The notes under the pieces are model-generated. The model made no database searches and was not told where the DNA came from. It worked only from the letters and a program-made list of their open reading frames with translations. From Vibrio sp. qd031 (GTDB lineage: Bacteria; Pseudomonadota; Gammaproteobacteria; Enterobacterales; Vibrionaceae), in assembly GCF_002100145.1 (NCBI RefSeq), contig NZ_JXQD01000030.1, forward strand, positions 112,023 through 176,022: 64,000 nucleotides of DNA, given 5' to 3'. Made by a program: the position numbers and the translations under genes. Position 1 is the stretch's first letter. Each line of letters starts with the position of its first letter. Shown in pieces: positions 35,627 through 43,880 of this stretch.

Positions 35627-35926
35627 TTATTGGTCCACATCAAATTGATAGTGACGTTTAAGCTCAAACACTTCCACACGATACGAAAGATACCACTTAT
35701 CCTTACCCAATTGCTGCGCCAGCTGGTGCTGTCCATCCTTACGCCACGCGACTATGTCTTGCTCACTTTGCCAATAAGAAATCGCTATTTCTTCACCCTT
35801 GTGGGTAGTGGTTATAAAGTCGAGACATCCATATTTATCGAACGCCAAAGCCCGTAAACACTGCACCATGTCATCATAGTGACTATCTTGAGCGCCAGCT
35901 TTCGCCCTAAAAATTACCGTAAACAT
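35627..35926 (-). CDS. Antibiotic biosynthesis monooxygenase-like (ABM) protein
   Basis: The start at 35926 gives MFTVIFRAKAGAQDSHYDDM, a normal ABM N-terminus, and is two bases after the preceding gene's stop. The 99-residue dimeric alpha/beta barrel includes GCLDFITTTHKGEEIAISYW and ends with the family-like WYLSYRVEVFELKRHY. Proteins of this family bind small aromatic or haem-like ligands; a specific reaction cannot be given. It is co-transcribed with the GFA gene. Confidence 0.75.
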   Translation of the reverse strand: MFTVIFRAKAGAQDSHYDDMVQCLRALAFDKYGCLDFITTTHKGEEIAISYWQSEQDIVAWRKDGQHQLAQQLGKDKWYLSYRVEVFELKRHYQFDVDQ

Positions 35927-35928
35927 TG

Positions 35929-36339
35929 TCACTCCGATTCTTGTAGGGGTGGGTCGTAAGGATATTGCGGCACCCCATCTGCAATCTGTTCCCACTGCGC
36001 CTTTGATGCCACGTGAATATGCCGCTCTAAGCGGATATCTGGATCACCGTTGACACACCCCAAGGTAACGCCATGCACGACCCCATTGCCTATCCCAGTG
36101 AGCGTGGAGCCACACTTACTGCAAAATTGCAGGCCGTAACCATGTTGACCGACATACGATGTTAAGAGGTGCTCGCCTGATGTCCAAGTAAATTGCTCGG
36201 GCTTAACCAGTGCATAGGCCGACGCCTGTGCGCTAAATGCTTTACGACACCGTGAACAGTGGCAAGAACGCGCATCAAACAACTCGCCAGAAATACGATA
36301 GCGGATGTCCCCACAAAAGCATTCTCCTGTTATATCCAT
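35929..36339 (-). CDS. GFA (glutathione-dependent formaldehyde-activating)-family protein
   Basis: A 136-residue zinc-binding CENP-V/GFA fold. The Cys ligands are visible: CFCGDIRY (about 7-14), CHCSRCRK (about 27-34) and CSKCGS (about 75-80). The family includes S-hydroxymethylglutathione-forming enzymes, but most members are uncharacterised. It leads a two-gene unit with the ABM protein. Confidence 0.85.
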   Translation of the reverse strand: MDITGECFCGDIRYRISGELFDARSCHCSRCRKAFSAQASAYALVKPEQFTWTSGEHLLTSYVGQHGYGLQFCSKCGSTLTGIGNGVVHGVTLGCVNGDPDIRLERHIHVASKAQWEQIADGVPQYPYDPPLQESE

Positions 36340-36360
36340 ATTTATGCCCTTACACATCCA

Positions 36361-36600
36361 TTAGCGAACCACTTCAAAGTCGACACCTTGTTGTTGGGAT
36401 AAATCGACTTCAACACTTTTGCCACCGCTCGATTGAGTCGCTGTGACAAACACCACCTGCGCATAGTCCAAGCTTGGCTTGGCGTCAGCAGATGCAAAGA
36501 CATTCATCGGCAGCATCATTACAGCGCCAAGTGACACAAAACCAAATAGAGATAGTCTTTTAGCAACTCTCTCCTTGTGTGTCCTTTTGTCAGCTTGCAA
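36361..36600 (-). CDS. Small exported protein, unknown
   Basis: A frame of 79 codons. A positively charged start (RTHKERVAKRLS) leads into a hydrophobic stretch (LFGFVSLGAVMMLPMNVFASA) that looks like a signal peptide, leaving about 40 residues (PSLDYAQVVFVTATQSSGG...). The only in-frame start upstream is TTG at 36600; an AAGGAG lies further in, so the start is uncertain. No family recognised. Confidence 0.45.
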   Translation of the reverse strand: MQADKRTHKERVAKRLSLFGFVSLGAVMMLPMNVFASADAKPSLDYAQVVFVTATQSSGGKSVEVDLSQQQGVDFEVVR

Positions 36601-36606
36601 TCGAAG

Positions 36607-36924
36607 TTATAGATCAATGCTGGTGTTGTTTAACGCGTAGTTCCACACTCGATAGAAGTAGAATATGTAACCTATTCCCAAAGTTACAATAGAAATCAGC
36701 ATCCAGATGATCACATGTCCCAAATCACTAAATAGGTCGATATTACAGCGCATTTTTCTTTCAATACCGCTGTCATCAACCAGGGAAGTTCTGTTAATGA
36801 TGAACTTGGAGAAAGAATAGGGGAAAAACATCATCGCAATTCCAAATGTAATAATACTCAATATCAGCCATAGCACTATATGACCGATAATATCCATAAT
36901 CGCGACATCTGCTTTGAGGTTCAT
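36607..36924 (-). CDS. Membrane protein with two repeated helical units
   Basis: A 105-residue protein built from two similar halves: DIIGHIVLWLILSIITFGIA...PYSFSKFIINRTSLVD and SDLGHVIIWMLISIVTLGIG...YFYRVWNYALNNTSI. Each half has one strong hydrophobic helix after a GH motif. It looks like an internal duplication of a one-helix unit. Function unknown. Confidence 0.65.
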   Translation of the reverse strand: MNLKADVAIMDIIGHIVLWLILSIITFGIAMMFFPYSFSKFIINRTSLVDDSGIERKMRCNIDLFSDLGHVIIWMLISIVTLGIGYIFYFYRVWNYALNNTSIDL

Positions 36925-37003
36925 TGAAGGCTCCTTGCCAAATAAATAGTCGTCATGGAGATACTACCTGCCATTCCAGTTCGGCTGCATTGTCATTCTG
37001 AAT

Positions 37004-37633
37004 TTAATCCGGTTTAGTTGCAATTATGAACACGCCTAACCCGTTTTTTCCGTGGTGCCACTGAGTTTCTACCACCAAGCCTGCCTGCTCCAACTCAGCA
37101 ACCAACTGCTGCTGAGTAAACACAAACACGTCAGGCATCAAACCCAGCGCTTTGCCTAAGGGCGCCACCCATTTAATCAGAGCAAGCGGTGTTCCACCAA
37201 GGCAAGCACTGCTGCTCACAAAAGATCCACCTGGTTCTAGTAGTTCCACTACGTGTTTGATGACGTCTTGCCTATTGGGCAGCAAGTGTAAAATATTAAG
37301 ACCTAGCACCATGTCAAAACGGTGCTGTGTTGCATCTAGATCCTCCAATGTTTTACGTTTGAAGGTAACATTGGTGATGCTCTCTTTGTCTGCCTTTTGG
37401 CGAGCGATCTGCACCATATTTTCTGAGATGTCGATAGCCAAAATGTGCTCAACAAAGGGTGCGTGAATAAGCGCGGTGCTACCGGTTCCACAGCCAAATT
37501 CCAGTATGTTCATATCGGGGGTAAATTTGGCTTGGGTTTGTTGCAGTTTTTTCTGGTAGGCTTGCTCGTCCGCAATGGGAGACTTAGCGTATTTTTTTGC
37601 CGCTTTGTCCCAAAATTTCTGAGATGTGTTCAA
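37004..37633 (-). CDS. Class I SAM-dependent methyltransferase
   Basis: A 209-residue methyltransferase. Motif I is NILEFGCGTGSTALIHAP (about 41-58), followed by ILAIDISENMVQIAR and the FDMVLGLNILHLLPN post-motif. The apparent start is TTG at 37633, six bases after AGAGG. The C-terminal part resembles small-molecule methylases of the UbiE type. Substrate unknown. Confidence 0.8.
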   Translation of the reverse strand: MNTSQKFWDKAAKKYAKSPIADEQAYQKKLQQTQAKFTPDMNILEFGCGTGSTALIHAPFVEHILAIDISENMVQIARQKADKESITNVTFKRKTLEDLDATQHRFDMVLGLNILHLLPNRQDVIKHVVELLEPGGSFVSSSACLGGTPLALIKWVAPLGKALGLMPDVFVFTQQQLVAELEQAGLVVETQWHHGKNGLGVFIIATKPD

Positions 37634-37704
37634 AACAGGACCTCTTTATATCCGTATCGAGAGTAATCAGTGTAGACCAGAAGCGTATTGAAAAGAGAAT
37701 CAAT

Positions 37705-38316
37705 TTACTGAGCTAGCCACTGCTGCTCGATGATAAGCGTGTCGTCTACCCAAACCTTAGCACTAAACCGATCTCCAGCCTTCACTTCACCCACGCCTTT
37801 TGGCGTCCCTGTCATCACAATATCGCCATCTTGCAAAGTCGAGAATTGGCTGATTTCTTCGGCGATTTGTATGGGACTGTGGATCATAAGGTTTGAATCA
37901 CCGCGTTGGATAACGCTATTGTTTATCTTCACCTCAAAGCGAAAATGATGATCCAAACTATCGATGTCGACAAATTCACTAAAGACAGCAGAGCCATCAA
38001 ACGCTTTTGCTCTCTCCCACGGCAACCCTTTTGCTTTTAACTGAGACTGCAATCCACGTTTAGTAAGGTCAAATCCAAAGCCGACAGCGCTCAAAACACC
38101 GTCTTTTGCAATGAAACACAGCTCTCCTTCATAGTGAAGCGGCTCTTGATCAAAGGAGTGCAGTTGGTCACTGATCGATGAGTTAAATTTTGCAAACAGC
38201 ACCATCGAGTCGGGGATGTCGTTATTGAGTTCTTCAATATGGGCGTAGTAATTGCGCCCAACACAGAGAATTTTACTGGGTGAAACGTGAGAATGATTGA
38301 CGACGACGTGGTTCAT
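37705..38316 (-). CDS. Fumarylacetoacetate hydrolase-family protein (cytoplasmic)
   Basis: A 203-residue FAH-fold enzyme with ILCVGRNYYAHIEELNN at the N-terminus, the metal-binding HYEGELCFIA (about 60), WERAKAFDGSAVFSEF and GDIVMTGTPKGVGEV. It resembles small fumarylpyruvate or acylpyruvate hydrolases. No signal peptide, in contrast to the family member at 32.8 kb. Confidence 0.85.
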   Translation of the reverse strand: MNHVVVNHSHVSPSKILCVGRNYYAHIEELNNDIPDSMVLFAKFNSSISDQLHSFDQEPLHYEGELCFIAKDGVLSAVGFGFDLTKRGLQSQLKAKGLPWERAKAFDGSAVFSEFVDIDSLDHHFRFEVKINNSVIQRGDSNLMIHSPIQIAEEISQFSTLQDGDIVMTGTPKGVGEVKAGDRFSAKVWVDDTLIIEQQWLAQ

Positions 38317-38360
38317 TTGGCCTCCTTGCCCTAGTGGTTAGCGGTAAACTTTTACAGCAA

Positions 38361-38579
38361 TTAGCAAAACGTTTGGATGTACAGCGCTTCGACTTTATCT
38401 CTTGCCCAAGGTGTTTTTCTAAGAAACTTTAGCGATGATTTTATCGAAGGGTCGTTACTAAAACAGTTGACTCGAACCTCTCGATACAGTCCTTCCCACC
38501 CATAATGTTCGACCAATTGTGTGACGATTTTTTGCAACGATAATCCATGCAGTGGGTTGTTTGGCTGTTGTTGGGTCAT
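38361..38579 (-). CDS. VF530/DUF2132 family DNA-binding-like protein
   Basis: A 72-residue protein matching the small VF530 family: NPLHGLSLQKIVTQLVEHYGWEGL, then RVNCFSNDPSIKSSLKFLRKTPWARDKVE. Length and motifs are characteristic. The V. fischeri structure suggests a DNA-binding or SAP-like fold; the function is unknown. Confidence 0.82.
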   Translation of the reverse strand: MTQQQPNNPLHGLSLQKIVTQLVEHYGWEGLYREVRVNCFSNDPSIKSSLKFLRKTPWARDKVEALYIQTFC

Positions 38580-38658
38580 TATCTACTCCTAATGTTACGA
38601 GGTGCGGTCACTCGTGAATGCCTACACGGTAATCACATTATTTTAGGAGTACAACCGA

Positions 38659-39429
38659 TTAATAGCTTTTTTCGTAAATCACCCCTTCACGCTGCTCATC
38701 GACTTTTATAAAGCCACATTTTTGCTCGTAAAATCGATGATTTCGCGTAGACCAATTTGGCGTATCTAATCGCCAGGTTAACGTTGGAAAGTGTTGCTCA
38801 ATGTACGCCCATGCTTGTGTGCCAATACCCTTTCCTTGGTAGGCAGGATCGACAAAGATATTGCCCAACACGCTGGTACCATTTGGGTTCCACCACACTA
38901 TAAACGCACCGACTGGCTGACCATCTGCAACCAGTTTGAACGCCTTTGAGTCACCGTTGTTAATCGCATATTCAGTCAAGAAACTGCCATCGTCGTAGCC
39001 TGGAGGCCCCATTTTTTGTTGCCCTAAATGCACAAACGCATCATCGTCAAACGCAAAAGTCATTGGCTGTATCAATGACGATATGTCCTCAGCTAGCAGC
39101 GGCGATATGTCGAGCTGAGAGACTTTCCCTACCCGCATAAATCGACGAAAGGTGATTTCACCATGAGCTTTTAGATAAGCTTGGTTGCCTAGCAAATCTT
39201 GCCCATAATTGTCCCAGCGGCGAGCGAACCGTTTAAATTTGAAGCATGGGTAAGACGAACATTGATGGCAAAACTGCAACTGTTTTTTGGTGACACAGCA
39301 TTGGTAAATCCCTTTGCATTGGTGACAACCGTATTCAGCGCCTAAGCAGTCGTGACAATTTACATAGCGAGGACACCCCCCACAAAAAATTCCACATGGA
39401 GGAATTGTCCCTTGATAGGTTTGGTTCAT
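38659..39429 (-). CDS. Cys-rich (DUF3795-like) domain fused to a GNAT acetyltransferase
   Basis: The start at 39429 has a GGAGGTGG site. Residues 1-75 hold 14 Cys in a pattern like the DUF3795 zinc module (PPCGIFCGGCPRYVNCHDC, then CHQCKGIYQCC and CHQCSSYPCFKFKRFA). The C-terminal ~120 residues are a GNAT domain with acetyl-CoA motif A VDPAYQGKGIGTQAWAYIE (about 201-219). An acetyltransferase joined to a metal or protein-binding module is unusual. Substrate unknown. Confidence 0.78.
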   Translation of the reverse strand: MNQTYQGTIPPCGIFCGGCPRYVNCHDCLGAEYGCHQCKGIYQCCVTKKQLQFCHQCSSYPCFKFKRFARRWDNYGQDLLGNQAYLKAHGEITFRRFMRVGKVSQLDISPLLAEDISSLIQPMTFAFDDDAFVHLGQQKMGPPGYDDGSFLTEYAINNGDSKAFKLVADGQPVGAFIVWWNPNGTSVLGNIFVDPAYQGKGIGTQAWAYIEQHFPTLTWRLDTPNWSTRNHRFYEQKCGFIKVDEQREGVIYEKSY

Positions 39430-39573
39430 ACCACCTCCACGACAACACACTGATTTATCGAGTGTAGTAAGTGGAAATTTGTGCGCAATAATGGGCATTT
39501 CAAACAGTGAACCAGACGCTCTAAAAGGTCCTTTAGTACTAGCTAAATTTTCTCCTAACCTAATAGTTGTAGC

Positions 39574-40027
39574 TCAGCGATAGACGACTTTAAATCGATC
39601 TAAAAGCAGTAACATTGTTTCGGCTGGCTTAATGTTTAGCTCCCTGCACTCATCGCTAAAAAATTGCCAATGCGCATCACGCCACCACGCGAGTGATTTA
39701 TCCCCTTCTCCTTCTGCCGCAGCAAACGCTTCGTCCACATTGCAGAATCGGCTTTCAGACACAGACATCGTTTCAATAATACACACCGGCTCGCCATCCC
39801 ATCGTGTCACTACCTGTAAATGGCCAACGGCAAGCCTCAATTCGCCCTTTTGGCTGTACCAATATTCAAGACTGCATGTCACCTTGCACCACAAGATCAG
39901 CACACACATTCGCGTTGTGCTCATCGGCACAAAAATAGTCCGCACTGAACGACGTATACTGGTTGGCGACATCCAAAGGCAAAAAAGATAAATAACGCTC
40001 CAAATACGCTTGGATTCTAGAGTCCAT
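39574..40027 (-). pseudogene. ASCH-domain protein broken by a frameshift
   Basis: The frame from the ATG at 40027 encodes MDSRIQAYLERYLSFLPLDV and runs to a TGA at 39866-39868. The other frame continues directly with CSLEYWYSQKGELRLAVGHL, then RWDGEPVCIIETMSV and ends in the ASCH-like EGDKSLAWWRDAHWQFF. Joined, they form one complete ASCH protein (RNA- or nucleoside-binding fold), so one or two bases are missing or extra near 39868-39880. Either real decay or a sequence error. Confidence 0.8.
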
Positions 40028-40036
40028 AGCCTTTCC

Positions 40037-40486
40037 CTAACATTTAATTTTGTTAAGCAGCGTCATCAACTGCGTGATCTCGTGCTCTTCAAACAAGGAG
40101 AACGCTTGATTACAACTGTATTCGAATGACACCAATGCATTGGTATACAGTTCATGTCCGGTGGCCGTTAATCCGACTAGGCTTTGCCTCGCATCTCTAG
40201 GGTTTGCCGTTTTTTCGACAATATTGTTTTTATCCATAGGCGCCAGCAATCGGGTGACGCCCGATGCTGTAAGGCCCACCGCTTCGGCAAGCGCAATTCG
40301 GCTCATCACCCCACCAGGAGAGTGATGCAGTTTATGCATGATAATAAATTCACTGTAACTCACCCCATGAACGCTCAAACCGCCCTCGACTCTTTTACTG
40401 AGTAAAGCGCTAATATAGGTCTGCTCTAACATGAGCGTGGAAATGCTTGGTGATGTTGGGGTGGGAGATGACTGACTTGAAGACAT
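40037..40486 (-). CDS. MarR-family transcriptional regulator
   Basis: A 149-residue regulator. The start at 40486 follows AAGG; the longer frame runs back through the operator and is rejected. The winged helix is SRIALAEAVGLTASGVTRLLAPMDKNNIVEK (about 62-92) with the wing motif PRDARQSLVGLT. A 34-bp perfect palindrome lies immediately upstream, so it almost certainly represses its own gene. Ligand unknown. Confidence 0.9.
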   Translation of the reverse strand: MSSSQSSPTPTSPSISTLMLEQTYISALLSKRVEGGLSVHGVSYSEFIIMHKLHHSPGGVMSRIALAEAVGLTASGVTRLLAPMDKNNIVEKTANPRDARQSLVGLTATGHELYTNALVSFEYSCNQAFSLFEEHEITQLMTLLNKIKC

Positions 40487-40496
40487 AATAATAACC

Positions 40497-40530
40497 TTGA
40501 AATATACTTGATTAATCAAGTATATTTCAA
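40497..40530. promoter_or_regulatory. 34-bp perfect palindrome, MarR operator
   Basis: Half-site TTGAAATATACTTGATT is followed directly by its exact reverse complement. The core TACTTGAT-TAATCAAGTA type is typical of MarR/SlyA operators. It lies 11 bases before the marR-family ATG. Confidence 0.85.
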
Positions 40531-40718
40531 TTACTAAGCAAGTCAAACCGTATTAGAAGCTATTAGGTAAATTGGAACCCACCAGGGTAAGAGTGGCGGC
40601 CATCAAAATCGCCTTTATTTAGGACGCCATGTGCTCCTGCAATCGCGTACAGCATCTAAATATGAAACGTGGCAAGCTTCACAATAACCAATGCTGGAGA
40701 GGAAAAGCAAAGCCTCGG

Positions 40719-41258
40719 CTATTTGACCAATGAAAGAATCGACTTAAAAGCAGGAGAGCGGCAGTCTTGAACAAGCTCATATAAGCACATTTCTAACCCA
40801 GTAATGGATACGCCTATCGAGCTGAGCTTATTGATAGCCAAGCGTTTATTCTCTTCCCTTCGAGACGAAACACAGTCACTGACAATATGCACATCGTACT
40901 CGTTATCCCTCAGTCCAAGAGCGGTCTGGTACACGCAAATATGCGCCTCGATGCCACAAATAAGCCATGATGTTTTATGGCTCAGTTCAATCTGTTTAAT
41001 AAACTGGGGCTCTTCACACGCATTAAAACCGAACTTTGTAATCGGCTGTGAATCCGACAAGCGCTGGTGCAACTCTTCTACCGTTTGGCCAAGTTTATCG
41101 GGATTCTGCTCTAGCCACACTACAGGTAATCCTAGTAGTCTAGCACCGTCGATCAATGCTGCGCAGCGTGCGATTAACTCGTCGCTGTTATCAACCAGTC
41201 GCGCAAGCTTGCCTTGAACGTCTACGACAATCAGTCCTGTGTTATCTGGGTCTAGCAT
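40719..41258 (-). CDS. Isochorismatase-family cysteine hydrolase
   Basis: A 179-residue enzyme. The start at 41258 has an AAAGGAG site and gives MLDPDNTGLIVVDVQGKLAR with the catalytic Asp. The catalytic Lys lies in ITKFGFNACEEP (about 81) and the nucleophilic Cys in GIEAHICVYQTAL (about 111). Members hydrolyse isochorismate, nicotinamide, pyrazinamide or related amides; this one resembles the YcaC/hydrolase subgroup. Confidence 0.88.
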   Translation of the reverse strand: MLDPDNTGLIVVDVQGKLARLVDNSDELIARCAALIDGARLLGLPVVWLEQNPDKLGQTVEELHQRLSDSQPITKFGFNACEEPQFIKQIELSHKTSWLICGIEAHICVYQTALGLRDNEYDVHIVSDCVSSRREENKRLAINKLSSIGVSITGLEMCLYELVQDCRSPAFKSILSLVK

Positions 41259-41328
41259 GGTCACTCCTTTGACGCTTAACAATTAACCTTGGTGCGCCAT
41301 CCACGAACAAGGCTGCAAACTCAACTCA

Positions 41329-41835
41329 CTAAATCGAGCGGTGAATGACGAATCCAACGGACTGCTGCCTATCGTGCGGCATTGCAACAAAGCCCAACTT
41401 CTCCAGCAGTTTTATCGATGCCACATTACTTTGATCTACCCCACCAATCAAAGCGTGCCACTGCCCTAGCTGAGAAGAGTGCGCCATAAACGCTCGCAGT
41501 AATTCGCTGGCCAAGCCCTTGCCCCAGTGCGACTCGGCAAGTAAATAACCAATATGCGCACCGTCATCGCAAGGGGACACAAACAAAAAACCAACCACCT
41601 CTTCACTGTCTCGCGACTCAACCATAAGCAGTACACTCTCTGCGAGCACAGTCTCTAACCACTTACGCGCATCTTTCGCACTAGCAATATTGTGAAAATA
41701 GGGCGGCAGATTTTCCACAACTTTTGCGGTTAATAGAGTTGGGATCCGCACACACAGAGAGTCCATAAACGGCTTTTGCAGATCGGCGCGACTGAGCTCT
41801 GTGATCATAAGCCGCTCGGTAGAGAACTTAATCAT
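41329..41835 (-). CDS. GNAT-family N-acetyltransferase (RimJ/RimL-like)
   Basis: The start at 41835 gives MIKFSTERLMITELSRADLQ, a RimJ/RimL-type start; 168 residues. Motif A is HIGYLLAESHWGKGLASELLRA (split in sequence near residue 101-122), followed by GGVDQSNVASIKLLEKLGFV. It begins 7 bases after the DJ-1-like gene, so they form an operon. Substrate unknown. Confidence 0.85.
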   Translation of the reverse strand: MIKFSTERLMITELSRADLQKPFMDSLCVRIPTLLTAKVVENLPPYFHNIASAKDARKWLETVLAESVLLMVESRDSEEVVGFLFVSPCDDGAHIGYLLAESHWGKGLASELLRAFMAHSSQLGQWHALIGGVDQSNVASIKLLEKLGFVAMPHDRQQSVGFVIHRSI

Positions 41836-41842
41836 CTGGGCA

Positions 41843-42418
41843 CTACCTTTGTTGCCATTGGTAATCCATTTGACGAGCCACCGATTGAGCAAATAGATAG
41901 TTAGTTAAACGCGAAACCATATGCAAACTCATATCGATGCCTGCAGAAATTCCGCCGCTGGTTACGTACTTTCCGGTATCGACCCAACGCCTACCCTCAA
42001 CGACCTCTAATTGAGGAAAGCTGTCTCGCAAATCGCCAATATCTTCCCAATGGGTTGTCACAGCTTTACCATCAATAACCCCAGCTTTAGCCAACAAAAA
42101 GGCTCCGGTACAAACGGAAATGACATGAGTAGCCTGCTTGTCGACTCGTGCAATCCAATCGATCACTGCTGGCTTCTCAAGCTCGGCGGTATGAACGCCA
42201 CCAACCACAACCAGTAGATCAATCTTAGGATGGTTCGACATACTATAGTGAGGGAGCACTTGATAACCACCTCTGGCGATAACGGGCTTGTTGTGCTCAG
42301 CCACTAAAAAGACATTCCAGTGATTAGAGGCTAGACGCTTTGCGGTGCTAAATACTTCAAATGGACCCGAAAAGTCGAGCACCTCAGCATCATCGTAGAT
42401 ATATATCCCTATGTTCAT
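41843..42418 (-). CDS. DJ-1/PfpI-family protein
   Basis: A 191-residue glutamine-amidotransferase-like protein. The conserved Cys is in HVISVCTGAFLLAKAGVIDG (about residue 102). Other motifs are FSGPFEVFSTA, VVGGVHT and YVTSGGISAGIDMSL. It resembles isonitrile hydratase or the N-terminal domain of FtrA/GlxA-type regulators without the DNA-binding part. Co-transcribed with a GNAT gene. Confidence 0.85.
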   Translation of the reverse strand: MNIGIYIYDDAEVLDFSGPFEVFSTAKRLASNHWNVFLVAEHNKPVIARGGYQVLPHYSMSNHPKIDLLVVVGGVHTAELEKPAVIDWIARVDKQATHVISVCTGAFLLAKAGVIDGKAVTTHWEDIGDLRDSFPQLEVVEGRRWVDTGKYVTSGGISAGIDMSLHMVSRLTNYLFAQSVARQMDYQWQQR

Positions 42419-42445
42419 CGCGTCTCCTTACGCTTGGCTGTTCAG

Positions 42446-42900
42446 TTATTCGCTGGTTTGATAATCACCACAATGGAATGTCATCGACACACAATCAATG
42501 CCTTGGCCATATCCATTTTCAACAATGTCTGCTACCTCAAAACCACGCTTGGCGTAAAAGCCTTGCGTAAGTTGTGACGTTTCAATCTTAATCCTGTCTA
42601 TGCTGGAAATACGTTTGATCTGCGCCATGCGAAAATCGGTTATCTCAGCGCCAAATCCTCGCCTATGGTAGAGGCGATGTACCATTCCCCAAGCCAGCGA
42701 GCCTGTGTTTTGATTGGCGAAATACCCACCACAGGCAACAACGGTTCCTTGCTGCTCAAACACAAAGTAGTGTTGCGCTGCATTTGCATCTTCTAGATAA
42801 GCGACAAAATCGTTACGCTCTGATTGGTCAAAATAGACCCCACATTACTGTCAAATATCGCCAAACATTGAGACTGGCACTCTGTGGTATATGGCTTAAC
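42446..42900 (-). pseudogene. GNAT acetyltransferase broken at a G run
   Basis: The intact C-terminal frame starts only at FEQQGTVVACGGYFANQNTG (motif region AWGMVHRLYHRRGFGAEITD). Upstream on the same strand, YFDQSERNDFVAYLEDANAA leads into it. Before that, the N-terminal VKPYTTECQSQCLAIFDSNV lies in another frame. The two frames switch at the four-base run 42838-42841 (CCCC on plus). One extra base restores a complete GNAT of about 150 residues. Decay, phase variation or a sequence error are all possible. Confidence 0.78.
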
Positions 42901-42941
42901 GTTCAAAGTAAAAGGCTCTTCACAAATGATTCATTGCAACG

Positions 42942-43478
42942 TTAGGATACCTGTTTAATGTGCGCACGCAATTTCTTCGTTGCCCAATCATAATGGCTCG
43001 GTAATGCAGAGACACAGTAACTGCCTAGGGTTGTAGTGCCTGTCCAGTCATAAAACTGTTTGGTGAAGAGTTCGTCATTGGTAAACGTAGTAACAAGATC
43101 TAGGGCCTCTGCATGACTTTGTCTAAGCATCTTTTTAGCTTGTTGCAATTGAGTCGACTGATGCTTATCCCAAAATTGAATATTCAACTCTCCATAGGTT
43201 TTCCAATTGTATGGAGGGGGTAAGAAAGGGGTGTGTTTTCCGCACAAATTACCATTGACCCAGTTGAGCAGAAGTTGATGCCACTCGTAGAGATGGATAA
43301 GTACATCGCGAAGGTTTTTGTCTCTTTGCCAGTGGGCTTCTTTCTTTTTGGGGTCAGAGTCAAAATCGAACTCTGTCTCTAGCGCACGCGTTGACATACT
43401 GTCGATAACTTGCCAAAGCTTATCGAAGTTAACCTGAGATTGTTCTATCAGTTCTTGCTTGGTCTTTGGCCTGGCCAT
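42942..43478 (-). CDS. ClbS/DfsB-family four-helix-bundle protein
   Basis: A 178-residue DinB-superfamily protein. The start at 43478 has a GAGGAG site and gives MARPKTKQELIEQSQVNFDK. RDVLIHLYEWHQLLLNWVNG (about 71-90) and FLPPPYNWKTYGELN are typical of ClbS/DfsB. ClbS protects from the genotoxin colibactin by hydrolysing a cyclopropane, but most members are of unknown function and no toxin cluster is in the window. Confidence 0.85.
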   Translation of the reverse strand: MARPKTKQELIEQSQVNFDKLWQVIDSMSTRALETEFDFDSDPKKKEAHWQRDKNLRDVLIHLYEWHQLLLNWVNGNLCGKHTPFLPPPYNWKTYGELNIQFWDKHQSTQLQQAKKMLRQSHAEALDLVTTFTNDELFTKQFYDWTGTTTLGSYCVSALPSHYDWATKKLRAHIKQVS

Positions 43479-43584
43479 AGTGATACTCCTCATCATCGTG
43501 CGCACAGACAGCTGAGAAAAGTGTCCGCCGGTTCATCGCACCGCCACCCTACGACTGCCAGAGTAGTACAAAAAACGACCAAGC

Positions 43585-43857
43585 TTACTGATTTAGGGCA
43601 ACCAAACACTGTTTATCGGCAACGATGCTTCGGGGGTTCAAATACTGCATCAACTCAACAGGGGCACCATCAACTTCAAAGGCAACGTGCGGCACGGATT
43701 TAACCAGTTCAGGATAGGGCGCATCATCCCAATATCGCTGCCACTGGATCCCATAAGGGTTACTTTGATGAACCGATACGGTCATTTTTAGGTGTGGCAG
43801 ATCGATTTCACCCTCAAAACGCTCGGTGGTAGGGATCCCTAAATGGTTAAATTTCAT
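43585..43857 (-). pseudogene. VOC-family protein with a probable internal deletion
   Basis: The N-terminus KFNHLGIPTTERFEGEIDLP is a VOC (glyoxalase-fold) module and continues through QWQRYWDDAPYPELVK. It then passes from PHVAFEVD straight to GAPVELMQYLNP. Related proteins have about 30 residues between these two motifs, so an in-frame deletion is inferred. The last 16 residues also look unrelated. At 90 residues the fold would be incomplete. Confidence 0.55.
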
Positions 43858-43880
43858 CAATCAGAGTTTCCGAATTCTTG

